This document shows, piece after piece, positions 27,814 through 35,467 of a stretch of DNA of 64,000 bases. The position numbers and the translations under genes were made by a program. The stretch spans positions 1,032,001-1,096,000 of the forward strand of contig NZ_CP023449.1 in assembly GCF_002355275.1 (NCBI RefSeq), read 5' to 3'. The notes under the pieces are model-generated. The model had not been told where the DNA came from. It worked only from the letters and a program-made list of their open reading frames with translations, and did not search any database. This stretch comes from Rhizorhabdus dicambivorans (GTDB lineage Bacteria > Pseudomonadota > Alphaproteobacteria > Sphingomonadales > Sphingomonadaceae). How positions within the stretch are numbered: the stretch's first letter is position 1; every line of letters begins with the position of its first letter.

Positions 27814-27974
27814 GCTACGACCTCCTGCGCCATGCCGCCGACACCTGGGGAATGTTGTTTCTCGGTCTGGTCTTTCTTCTGGCGCTCTGGTTCGCGCTGC
27901 GTCCCTCGGCCCGCGCGCGTCATGGCGACGCCGCCCAAATCCCGTTCCGTGACGAGGATCCCCGCGATGACTGA
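27810..27974 (+). CDS. ccoQ: cbb3-type oxidase small subunit
   Basis: A 54-residue protein starting at the ATG overlapping the ccoO stop. One membrane helix is predicted at about residues 14-31 ([19 protein letters not shown]), followed by a short charged cytosolic tail ending [10 protein letters not shown]. Size, single helix, position between ccoO and ccoP, and an eight-base overlap with ccoP identify it as CcoQ/FixQ, which stabilises the oxidase complex. Confidence 0.9.
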   Translation: MSYDLLRHAADTWGMLFLGLVFLLALWFALRPSARARHGDAAQIPFRDEDPRDD

Positions 27975-28836
27975 CCGCAAGATCGACGAAGCCACCGGCG
28001 TGCCCACGATGGGGCATGAATGGGACGGTATCGAGGAACTCGACAATCCGATGCCGCGCTGGTGGCTGTGGACCTTCTACGCGACGATCGTCTTCGCCGT
28101 CGGCTATTGTATCGCCTATCCCGCGATCCCGTTGCTCGAACGGGCGACGGCCGGCACGCTCGGCTGGAGCAGCCACCGCCAGCTTGCTGAGGAGATGGCG
28201 AAGGGCCAGGCGGCCCACGCCTCGACCCTCGCGGCACTTGCCAAGGTCGATATCGCGACGCTCGACCCCAAATCGCCGCTGATGCAGGCGGCGGTGGAGG
28301 GCGGGCGCGCGGCCTTCAAAATCAACTGCGCGGCGTGTCATGGTGCCGGCGCCGCCGGCACTCGTGGCTACCCCAACCTCAACGATGATGACTGGCTGTG
28401 GGGTGGAAGCCGTGCCGAGATCCATGAGACGCTGATGCACGGCATCCGGCAGCCCGGCAACGATGCGACCCGCATGTCGCAGATGCCAGCCTTCGGCCGC
28501 GACGGCATCCTCAAGCCCGAAGAGATTCAGGCTGTGGTGTCCTTCGTTCGCGCCGCGTCGCACCAGGAGACGGTCGGCGGGTCGGCCCGGCGCGGTGCTG
28601 CGCTGTACGCGGCGAATTGCGCGATGTGCCACGGCACTGACGCCAAGGGCGGACGTGCGTTCGGCGCCCCCAACCTCACCGATGCGATCTGGCTCTATGG
28701 CGGCGATCGCGAGGCGCTGACTGCGACCGTGACAAACGCGCGCTATGGGGTGATGCCTGCCTGGAACAAGACGCTCGACGCGGCGACGCTCAACATGCTG
28801 ACCGCCTATGTCCACTCACTGGGTGGCGGCGAATGA
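27967..28836 (+). CDS. ccoP: cbb3-type oxidase subunit III, dihaem cytochrome c
   Basis: A 289-residue protein. The N-terminal cytosolic segment contains GHEWDGIEELDNPMPRWW, the conserved CcoP entry motif, then a single membrane helix (about residues 34-55). Two cytochrome c domains follow, with haem sites CAACH (121-125) and CAMCH (218-222) and Met ligands in RMSQMPAFG and YGVMPAWN. It transfers electrons into CcoO. It overlaps ccoQ upstream and ccoG downstream (ATGA), so ccoNOQP and the assembly genes are probably one transcript. Confidence 0.97.
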   Translation: MTDRKIDEATGVPTMGHEWDGIEELDNPMPRWWLWTFYATIVFAVGYCIAYPAIPLLERATAGTLGWSSHRQLAEEMAKGQAAHASTLAALAKVDIATLDPKSPLMQAAVEGGRAAFKINCAACHGAGAAGTRGYPNLNDDDWLWGGSRAEIHETLMHGIRQPGNDATRMSQMPAFGRDGILKPEEIQAVVSFVRAASHQETVGGSARRGAALYAANCAMCHGTDAKGGRAFGAPNLTDAIWLYGGDREALTATVTNARYGVMPAWNKTLDAATLNMLTAYVHSLGGGE

Positions 28837-30284
28837 ACATGCCCCCCTCCGGTCTGCCGGCGCTGCCGCGCAAGCTCTATGCCCGCAGGCCGGACATCTT
28901 CCCGCGCGCGATCGACGGCTTCTTCCGGCGGCTCAAATGGGTTGTCATGGCCGTTACGCTGGCAATTTATTATGTGACGCCCTGGTTGCGGTGGAATCGC
29001 GGCGCTTATGCTCCCGACCAAGCGGTGCTGGTCGATCTCGCGCATCGCCGCTTCTATTTCTTCTCGATCGAGATCTGGCCACACGAATTCTATTATGTGG
29101 CGGGACTGCTGGTGATGGCGGGCATCGGGTTGTTCCTGGTGACAAGCACGGTCGGACGGGCCTGGTGCGGCTATGCCTGCCCACAGACGGTGTGGACCGA
29201 TCTTTTCCTCCATGTCGAGCGCGCGATCGATGGCGATCGCAATGCCCAGCTGCGCTTGAAGAAAGCGCCATGGACGGCGAGCAAGATCGGCCGGCGGGTG
29301 CTGAAACATGGGAGTTGGCTTTTCATCGGCCTCGTGACGGGCGGCGCATGGGTGTTCTACTTCGCTGACGCGCCGACACTCGCGCACGACCTCGTGACTG
29401 GCGAGGCGGCCCATGTGGCCTACGCGACGATCGCGATCCTCACCGCGACCACTTATATTTTCGGCGGTTTCATGCGCGAACAGGTCTGCCTCTACATGTG
29501 CCCCTGGCCGCGCATCCAAGGGGCGATGCTCGACGAGCGTTCGCTGATCGTGACATACAAGGATTGGCGAGGCGAGCCGCGCAGCCATGGCGTGAAGCGC
29601 AGCGACGAGAGCGGAGACTGCATCGATTGCCAGGCTTGTGTTCAGGTCTGTCCGGTCGGCATCGACATCCGTAATGGCGCCCAGTTCGCCTGTATCACCT
29701 GCGCGCTGTGCATCGACGCCTGCGATCAGATGATGGACAAGGTGGGGAGACCCCGCGGGCTCATCGATTATGCAACGTTGGAGGATTGCAAGGCCGAGGC
29801 TGCCGGCGCGGCACCGGTACCGGTGACGCGGACGCTGTTCCGGCCGCGCACCCTGGCCTACTTCGCAGTCTGGAGCGCCGTCGGGCTGGCGATGGTGTTC
29901 GCCCTGGGCGCGCGCGCCCGTCTCGATCTCACTACGGCGCATGATCGCAATCCGCTCTGGGTGCAGTTGTCGGGCGGCGATGTGCGCAACGCCTATACGG
30001 TCAAGATCCGCAACATGGAATCGCGGCCCCGCACGTTACGCCTCGCGATCGAGGGGCTCGAGCAGGGCGTGATGTGGGACTCGCTCAGCGACGCCACTGC
30101 CGCGGGCCGCATGATGACGGTCTCGGTGGCTCCCGATCAGGTCGAAGCCCACCGCATCTATGTCAGGGCGCCGGGGCGCGGCCCCGCCACCGAGGACTTT
30201 CATTTCATCATTGCCGCGGCCGACGGCTCTTCCGACAGCGCTAGGGACGAGGCGCGGTTCGATCGTCCGGAGATGCAGCCATGA
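28833..30284 (+). CDS. ccoG: cbb3 oxidase accessory iron-sulphur membrane protein (FixG/RdxA)
   Basis: A 483-residue membrane protein with about five transmembrane segments. WCGYACPQTVWTDLFLHVER lies near residue 112. Two [4Fe-4S] motifs are CIDCQACVQVCPVGIDIR and CITCALCIDACDQMMDKVG. The C-terminal periplasmic domain is immunoglobulin-like (YTVKIRNMESRPRTLRL). CcoG/RdxA proteins take part in Cu(II) reduction and cbb3 assembly. ATGA overlaps link it to ccoP and ccoH. Confidence 0.95.
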   Translation: MNMPPSGLPALPRKLYARRPDIFPRAIDGFFRRLKWVVMAVTLAIYYVTPWLRWNRGAYAPDQAVLVDLAHRRFYFFSIEIWPHEFYYVAGLLVMAGIGLFLVTSTVGRAWCGYACPQTVWTDLFLHVERAIDGDRNAQLRLKKAPWTASKIGRRVLKHGSWLFIGLVTGGAWVFYFADAPTLAHDLVTGEAAHVAYATIAILTATTYIFGGFMREQVCLYMCPWPRIQGAMLDERSLIVTYKDWRGEPRSHGVKRSDESGDCIDCQACVQVCPVGIDIRNGAQFACITCALCIDACDQMMDKVGRPRGLIDYATLEDCKAEAAGAAPVPVTRTLFRPRTLAYFAVWSAVGLAMVFALGARARLDLTTAHDRNPLWVQLSGGDVRNAYTVKIRNMESRPRTLRLAIEGLEQGVMWDSLSDATAAGRMMTVSVAPDQVEAHRIYVRAPGRGPATEDFHFIIAAADGSSDSARDEARFDRPEMQP

Positions 30285-30724
30285 CCCGACCATTCACCGG
30301 CTTCCACATGCTGGGCCTGACTGTGGCGTTCTTTGCCGTGGTGGTGGGTGTCAACATGGTTATGGCCACGCTGGCGACACGGACATTCGGCGGCACCGTC
30401 GTCGAGAACAGCTATGTCGCGAGCCAGAGGTTCAACCAATGGCTCGACAAGGCCCGCGCCCAGTCGGCACTCGGCTGGGTTGTCAATGCCAACCGGCGCG
30501 GCGATCGTGTCCATCTGACCCTTTCCGGGCTCGATCGCGCTGCGGTCGATGCCCTCGCGATCCATCCCCTCGGTCGATTGCCGGCAATGCGCCTGCACTT
30601 CGAGCGCATTTCGCTGCGGGAATATCGCTCGCGTGAGCCTCTGCCAGCCGGTCGCTGGCGCCTGGAAATCCACTTGCGCCGCGGTTCCGAAGCGAAGGAT
30701 TTCGTCGCGGAGCTTTCGGCATGA
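30281..30724 (+). CDS. ccoH: cbb3 oxidase assembly protein FixH/CcoH
   Basis: A 147-residue protein with an N-terminal membrane anchor (about residues 9-30, GLTVAFFAVVVGVNMVMATL). The conserved FixH segment with SYVASQRFNQWLDKARAQ follows, then a beta-rich periplasmic domain. The family interacts with subunits of cbb3 oxidase during assembly. It overlaps ccoG and ccoI by ATGA. Confidence 0.93.
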   Translation: MTRPFTGFHMLGLTVAFFAVVVGVNMVMATLATRTFGGTVVENSYVASQRFNQWLDKARAQSALGWVVNANRRGDRVHLTLSGLDRAAVDALAIHPLGRLPAMRLHFERISLREYRSREPLPAGRWRLEIHLRRGSEAKDFVAELSA

Positions 30725-32841
30725 CGGCGATTGTCGAGCATAGCGAGTTCAGCTTGCCTGGGGTGCGGTGCGCTGCCTGCATCGCGAAGATCGAACAAGG
30801 ACTGGCACATGTGCCAGGTGTCCGCTCGGCGCGGGTCAATCTCACCGCCAAACGGATCGCAATCGATCACGACGCGGGGCTCGACGTGCCCGCGCTGCGG
30901 TCCGCGCTCGATGCGCTCGGCTTTGCAGCCGAGCCCGTCATCGCACAGAGTGGCGATCTCGCGCATCGGCGCGAGAGTCGGCAGCTGCTGAAGGGGCTCG
31001 GCGTCGCGGGCTTTGCCTCGATGAACATCATGCTGCTTTCAGTCTCGGTTTGGTCGGGAGCGGACGGCGCAACCCGGCAGCTCTTCCACTGGCTGTCGGC
31101 GATGATCGCGATGCCGACCGTCGCTTATGCGGGCCAGCCCTTCTTCCGCTCGGCCTGGAGTGCGCTTCGCCACGGCCGGACCAACATGGATGTGCCTATC
31201 TCGATCGGAGTGCTGCTGGCGACCGCGCTCAGCCTGTTCGAAACAATCACGGGCGGTGCCCATGCCTATTTCGACGGTGCGGTCTCGCTGATCTTCTTCC
31301 TGCTGGCCGGCCGCTATCTCGACAGCGCGATGCGCGACCGGGCGCGCGACGGAGCGGGGGCGCTGATGCGCGCGATGGCGCCCGGGGGAATGGTGCTGCT
31401 GCCCGATGGCAGGGCCGAGTGGCGTTCCGCTGAAGATATAGCGCCGGGCATGGCCCTGCTGGTGAGCGCTGGCGAGCGCTTCGCCGCCGACGGACGGGTC
31501 GAGGAGGGCTCAAGCGCGATCGACCGGTCGCTTATCAGCGGCGAGAGCCGGCCGGAGCCGGTCGACGCGGGATCGGCGGTGATTGCAGGGTCTCTCAACC
31601 TCACCGGTCCGGTGACGGTCCGCGTCACCGCGACGGGACGCGATACCACCATCGCCGGCATGGCCCGGCTGATGGAAGCGGCGGGGCAGGGCCGATCCCG
31701 CTATGTGCGTATCGCCGACCGGGCGGCGCGCTATTATGCGCCGGCGGTCCACACCCTGGCCGCCGCTTCCTTTGTCGGCTGGATGATTGCCGGCGCCGGC
31801 TGGCACGCCTCGCTGCTCATCGCGGTGGCCGTGTTGATCGTTACGTGCCCTTGCGCGCTGGGCTTGGCCGTGCCGGTCGCGCAGGTCGTCGCTTCAGGCG
31901 CGCTCATGCGCCGCGGCCTGCTGGTCAAGGACGGCTCGGCGCTCGAGCGGCTGGCCGAGGCCGATCGGGTGTGCTTCGACAAAACCGGGACCTTGACTCT
32001 GGGACGACCGGAAGTCGTCAGCATAGAGGCGCTCAATCCGGCCGAATGCAGCGCGGCCCTTGCCCTCGCGCGCGCCAGCAACCACCCGCTTTCGCGCAGC
32101 CTCGCGCGAACGCTCGCTGAAAATGGCAGCAGGGCCGCGGATGCCAAGGACATCCGGGAGATTGCCGGGAAAGGCGTGGAAGGCCATGTCGGCGGGCGAC
32201 TGGCTCGGCTCGGTCGCCCGGAATGGGTCGGAACCGCGGCCGCCGCCGACGACATGCTGTGTTGCGCTTTCCTGATCGACGGCGGCGCGCCGCGTCTGCT
32301 GCGGTTCGCGGACCGGCTTCGGCCCGATGCCGAGGAGGCGGTTGCGCGTATCGCCCGGTTGGGGATGGAGCCGGTCATATTATCCGGGGACCGCCGGGAA
32401 GCGGTCGCCGCGATTGCCGGCCAGGTCCACGCGCCGGCGATGGTCGGCATGACTCCAGACCAGAAAGTCGAGACGATCAACCGCCTGACGCGGGCTGGCC
32501 ATCATGTGCTGATGGTCGGCGATGGTCTCAACGATGGACCGGCGCTTGCCGCAGGCCATGTCTCGATCGCGCCTTCATCCGCGAGCGATGTCGGGCAGAA
32601 TGCCGCGGATATTGTGTTCCTGGGCGACAGCCTGCTGCCGGTGCCGATCGCGGTGGTGGCCGCGCGTCGTACCATGCGGATCGTCCGACAGAACTTTGCG
32701 CTGGCAATCGGTTATAACATCCTCGCGGTGCCGCTGGCCCTGCTGGGAATGGTGACGCCCCTGATTGCCGCGATCGCGATGTCGACCTCATCGATCATCG
32801 TGGTCGCCAATGCCCTCCGCCTCGCGCGGTGTACCCGGTGA
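30721..32841 (+). CDS. ccoI: Copper-translocating P1B-type ATPase for cbb3 assembly (FixI/CcoI)
   Basis: A 706-residue P-type ATPase. An N-terminal heavy-metal domain has PGVRCAACIAKIEQGL (CxxC near residues 17-20), followed by about eight membrane segments, with the transmembrane metal site VTCPCALGLAVPVAQ. The phosphorylation motif is CFDKTGTLTLGRPEV, the HP-type nucleotide-binding motif region is ASNHPLSRSLA, and the hinge is MVGDGLNDGPALAA. CcoI exports copper towards the periplasm for the CuB centre. It overlaps ccoH and ccoS, confirming the assembly operon. Confidence 0.96.
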   Translation: MTAIVEHSEFSLPGVRCAACIAKIEQGLAHVPGVRSARVNLTAKRIAIDHDAGLDVPALRSALDALGFAAEPVIAQSGDLAHRRESRQLLKGLGVAGFASMNIMLLSVSVWSGADGATRQLFHWLSAMIAMPTVAYAGQPFFRSAWSALRHGRTNMDVPISIGVLLATALSLFETITGGAHAYFDGAVSLIFFLLAGRYLDSAMRDRARDGAGALMRAMAPGGMVLLPDGRAEWRSAEDIAPGMALLVSAGERFAADGRVEEGSSAIDRSLISGESRPEPVDAGSAVIAGSLNLTGPVTVRVTATGRDTTIAGMARLMEAAGQGRSRYVRIADRAARYYAPAVHTLAAASFVGWMIAGAGWHASLLIAVAVLIVTCPCALGLAVPVAQVVASGALMRRGLLVKDGSALERLAEADRVCFDKTGTLTLGRPEVVSIEALNPAECSAALALARASNHPLSRSLARTLAENGSRAADAKDIREIAGKGVEGHVGGRLARLGRPEWVGTAAAADDMLCCAFLIDGGAPRLLRFADRLRPDAEEAVARIARLGMEPVILSGDRREAVAAIAGQVHAPAMVGMTPDQKVETINRLTRAGHHVLMVGDGLNDGPALAAGHVSIAPSSASDVGQNAADIVFLGDSLLPVPIAVVAARRTMRIVRQNFALAIGYNILAVPLALLGMVTPLIAAIAMSTSSIIVVANALRLARCTR

Positions 32842-32999
32842 GCGGCATCGGGCTTCTGATCCCGATAGCGCTGCTGCTTGGCCTCAGTGGCTTGGCTGCT
32901 TTCATGTGGTCATTGTCCACCGGACAGTTTGATGATCTCGAAGGTGCTGGTGAACGGATACTCATCAACGATGATCCGGAAGTTCAGGAACGACGCTGA
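32838..32999 (+). CDS. ccoS: cbb3 oxidase assembly protein CcoS
   Basis: A 53-residue protein starting at a GTG overlapping the ccoI stop (GTGA). One membrane helix (LLIPIALLLGLSGLAAFMW) is followed by the family hallmark STGQFDDLEGAGERIL and a short charged tail. CcoS is needed for cofactor insertion into cbb3 oxidase. It is the last gene of the cco cluster. The next 250 bases contain no gene I can support. Confidence 0.93.
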   Translation: MSGIGLLIPIALLLGLSGLAAFMWSLSTGQFDDLEGAGERILINDDPEVQERR

Positions 33000-33249
33000 C
33001 TGTATCAATCGAGTTGGCGACCGCTTGTCGATCTGGACCGTTTGTAGGTGACGGCTTTGCACGACATATCGGCCGTTCGACGCACCGGCATCCGCATCTC
33101 AAAGCTGCCGTTCCTACGTGTCAGCCATGGTGGCAGATTTTGGGCCGGTTGCGGACTGGCAGGTTTGCAGAATAACCTCAAAAAGTTACCGTTCGTCCGC
33201 CGGCCGATTACAAGGGAGTCGCTTCCGCATCGACGGCCGTCCTTGTTGC

Positions 33250-34422
33250 TTATCCCACCCGATGGTGGAGAAACGATGCGTTCATCTTGGCTATGTCGGG
33301 ACACCCGATCATCGCTAGGTCGCGCTGCACCTCGCTCCGCAATATTTCAATGGCGCGCAAGGCGCCTTCGGTTCCTCCAGCCATGACACCATAGAGCGTC
33401 GCCCGGCCGACCATGCAAAAATGCGCGCCGAGCCCATGCGCCACCAGAAGATTTGACCCCCGGCGAATTCCGCCATCGAACAACAGGCGCGCGCGATCAC
33501 CCACATGGCGCGCGATTGCGGGAAGAACATCGATTGAGGCGGGCATGCAATCGAGCTTGTTGCCGCCATGATTGGAGACGATAACCGCGTCTGCCCCAAG
33601 GTCGAGCGCGCGCGATGCATCTTCGGCGCGCATGATGCCTTTGATCACCAGCTTGCCGGGCCAAAGCTTCCGCAGCCGCTCCACCTCGGGCCATTCGTGA
33701 AATGTAGGGGTTTGCGACCATGACCGCCGGGCAATCTCGTTGGCCGACGCGCCTGGCGGCGAATAGGGCGCCCAGCTGTCCGCCCGCGGGAGGCCGCCGC
33801 GCGAGCCGTGTTCCCAGCTCCAGCCCGGGTGGCGCAATGCCTGCCAGATGACATAGGGCCATTTGGCCGGGGGCACATAGGCAGGCAGCTTGAGGCCCGC
33901 CCGAACCAGCCAATGATTATACATCGGGGCGGGGGCATCGACCGTGAAGACCAGGACATCGACGCCTGCATCGGCGCCGCGTCGAAGCATGTCGTCGGTT
34001 ATCTTGGAATCGCGGGCGGCATAGAGCTGCTGCCAGACATTGCCGGGTGCGATACGCGCGATCTCTTCGATCGATGCGCAACTCGAACTCGACAGCATGA
34101 AAGGTATGTTTGCTTCGGCGGCGGCTTCAGCCAGCATCTGCTCCGCGTTGCGCCGCATAATGCCTGCAAAGCCGACTGCGGAGATGCCGAACGAGCTCGA
34201 ATAGGTCTTGCCGAACAGCGTGACCTGCTGGTTGACCGCCGAGCAGTCGACCAGCGCATGCGCGCTCAGCAGGTGTTTACGAAACGCGTCCGCATTGCGG
34301 ACCGGCCCGCTGCCGTCGTCTCCGCCGGTTTCCACCGGAACAAAAGCGAATTCCGGCGTCCTCCGGCGCGCAATCTCCTTGAGATCGCCAATTGTGATCG
34401 CCCGGCTGACCTTCGTTGTCAC
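33250..34422 (-). CDS. FMN-dependent alpha-hydroxy-acid oxidase/dehydrogenase family protein
   Basis: A 390-residue TIM-barrel flavoprotein of the glycolate oxidase/lactate dehydrogenase family. Visible blocks are FGKTYSSSFGISAVGFAGIM, MLSSSSCASIEEIA, WQQLYAARDSKITDDML, LVIKGIMRAEDASRAL and VIVSNHGGNKLDCMPASIDV. The catalytic His lies in SNHGG, but the following substrate-binding Arg of classical members (SNHGGR) is Asn here. FMN phosphate contacts are LLFDGGIRRGSNLL and HFCMVGRATLYG. It probably oxidises a hydroxy compound or an analogue lacking the usual carboxylate. It is divergent from the FAH/FAD-hydroxylase operon. Confidence 0.9.
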   Translation of the reverse strand: MTTKVSRAITIGDLKEIARRRTPEFAFVPVETGGDDGSGPVRNADAFRKHLLSAHALVDCSAVNQQVTLFGKTYSSSFGISAVGFAGIMRRNAEQMLAEAAAEANIPFMLSSSSCASIEEIARIAPGNVWQQLYAARDSKITDDMLRRGADAGVDVLVFTVDAPAPMYNHWLVRAGLKLPAYVPPAKWPYVIWQALRHPGWSWEHGSRGGLPRADSWAPYSPPGASANEIARRSWSQTPTFHEWPEVERLRKLWPGKLVIKGIMRAEDASRALDLGADAVIVSNHGGNKLDCMPASIDVLPAIARHVGDRARLLFDGGIRRGSNLLVAHGLGAHFCMVGRATLYGVMAGGTEGALRAIEILRSEVQRDLAMIGCPDIAKMNASFLHHRVG

Positions 34423-34500
34423 CGATTTCCTCCCAATATTGCCGCGGCTTCGGCGCCGCGACCTTTCCCAAGCCTAACCACACCCCTTGCCGCGATCAAG

Positions 34501-34515
34501 TAATGTATTCATAAT
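34501..34515. promoter_or_regulatory. AT-rich operator-like motif upstream of the FAH/hydroxylase operon
   Basis: TAATGTATTCATAAT lies between the divergent hydroxy-acid oxidase and FAH-family genes, 54 bases before the FAH start. The same 15 bases recur exactly at 39360-39374 before the SDR gene, and variants precede the TonB receptor/MFS pair and the VOC gene. It probably binds the GntR-type regulator encoded at 39517-40263. Confidence 0.6.
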
Positions 34516-34568
34516 GCAGTTACGAATCTGGCGCCGGTCGGCGTGCGGTACGAAAGGGAGGGGTTCGG

Positions 34569-35429
34569 ATGAAACTGGCGCGCTTCGCCGCAGATGGGGA
34601 ATGTCGGATCGGTGTGATCACCGAGAAGGGCGTTGCACCCATCGACGATTTTTCGACGATGCTCGAACTGATCAGCGCGGGTGAAGCGGGATTGGCGCGT
34701 GTCGCCGACGCTGTTCAACGCGCGACGGTCAGGCCGCTTGCCGACATACGGCTACTCGCGCCGATCGAGCGACCGGGCAAATATCTAGCCATCGGCATGA
34801 ATTACGGTAAGCATGCGGCCGAGGCTGCGCGACTGGGCATCGCGCAGATAGCCCACCAGACATGGTTCAACAAACAGACCAGCTGCCTTTCGGGCCCGTT
34901 CGACGACATCGATCCGGGCGTGACCGAAAAGCTGGATTATGAGGTCGAACTGGCTGCCGTGATCGGCCGAGCGGCGAAGCATGTCAGCGAGCGGGACGCG
35001 CCGCACCATGTCTTCGGCTATGTCGTCGCAAACGACGTTTCCGCGCGCGATTGGCAGTTCCATTCCCCGACATTCACCATGGGCAAGTCATTCGATACCC
35101 ATGGACCGATCGGCCCATGGATCGTCACGGCCGACGAACTCGGCAACCCGCATGACCTCGGTCTCCGATGCTTCGTCAACGGCGAACTGCGGCAATCGGG
35201 CCGCACCAGCGACATGATCGCAAATCTGTGGGATCAGATCGCCTATCTCTCCCAGGCCTTCACGCTCGACCCCGGCGACTTGATCGCGACCGGAACGCCC
35301 GAAGGTGTCGGCATCGCCCTCGATCCGCCACGATTCCTGAAACCGGGCGACGTGGTCCGCTGCGAGATCGATCGGATCGGCGTGATCGAAAACAGGGTTT
35401 CGTCCCCCCGCACACCCGCCGCCGCCTGA
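34569..35429 (+). CDS. Fumarylacetoacetate hydrolase-family protein
   Basis: A 286-residue protein. The N-terminal small domain is followed by the FAH catalytic domain from about residue 65: LLAPIERPGKYLAIGMNYGK, LDYEVELAAVIGRAAKHVSE (metal-binding acidic residues), VFGYVVANDVSARDWQF and FTMGKSFDTHGPIGPWIVTA, ending LIATGTPEGVGIALDPPRFL. Family members cleave or isomerise 1,3-diketo or enol acids at the end of aromatic degradation pathways (homogentisate, homoprotocatechuate, gentisate). It heads an operon with an aromatic hydroxylase and a SnoaL-like protein, fitting a ring-cleavage-product hydrolase. Confidence 0.93.
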   Translation: MKLARFAADGECRIGVITEKGVAPIDDFSTMLELISAGEAGLARVADAVQRATVRPLADIRLLAPIERPGKYLAIGMNYGKHAAEAARLGIAQIAHQTWFNKQTSCLSGPFDDIDPGVTEKLDYEVELAAVIGRAAKHVSERDAPHHVFGYVVANDVSARDWQFHSPTFTMGKSFDTHGPIGPWIVTADELGNPHDLGLRCFVNGELRQSGRTSDMIANLWDQIAYLSQAFTLDPGDLIATGTPEGVGIALDPPRFLKPGDVVRCEIDRIGVIENRVSSPRTPAAA

Positions 35430-35467
35430 CGCGTCGTCGCTCTTCTTTTCCAAATGCGAGCATCGAA

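Noticed and set aside
25822-28815. A 997-codon open frame antisense to ccoN-ccoP
   Set aside because: It is the mirror of four strongly supported cbb3 genes. Its translation is rich in His, Arg, Asp and Gly with no domain, as expected for antisense frames of GC-rich coding DNA.
33048-33386. A possible plus-strand gene after ccoS
   Set aside because: The translation has no protein-like pattern and runs into the 3' end of the hydroxy-acid oxidase gene on the other strand.
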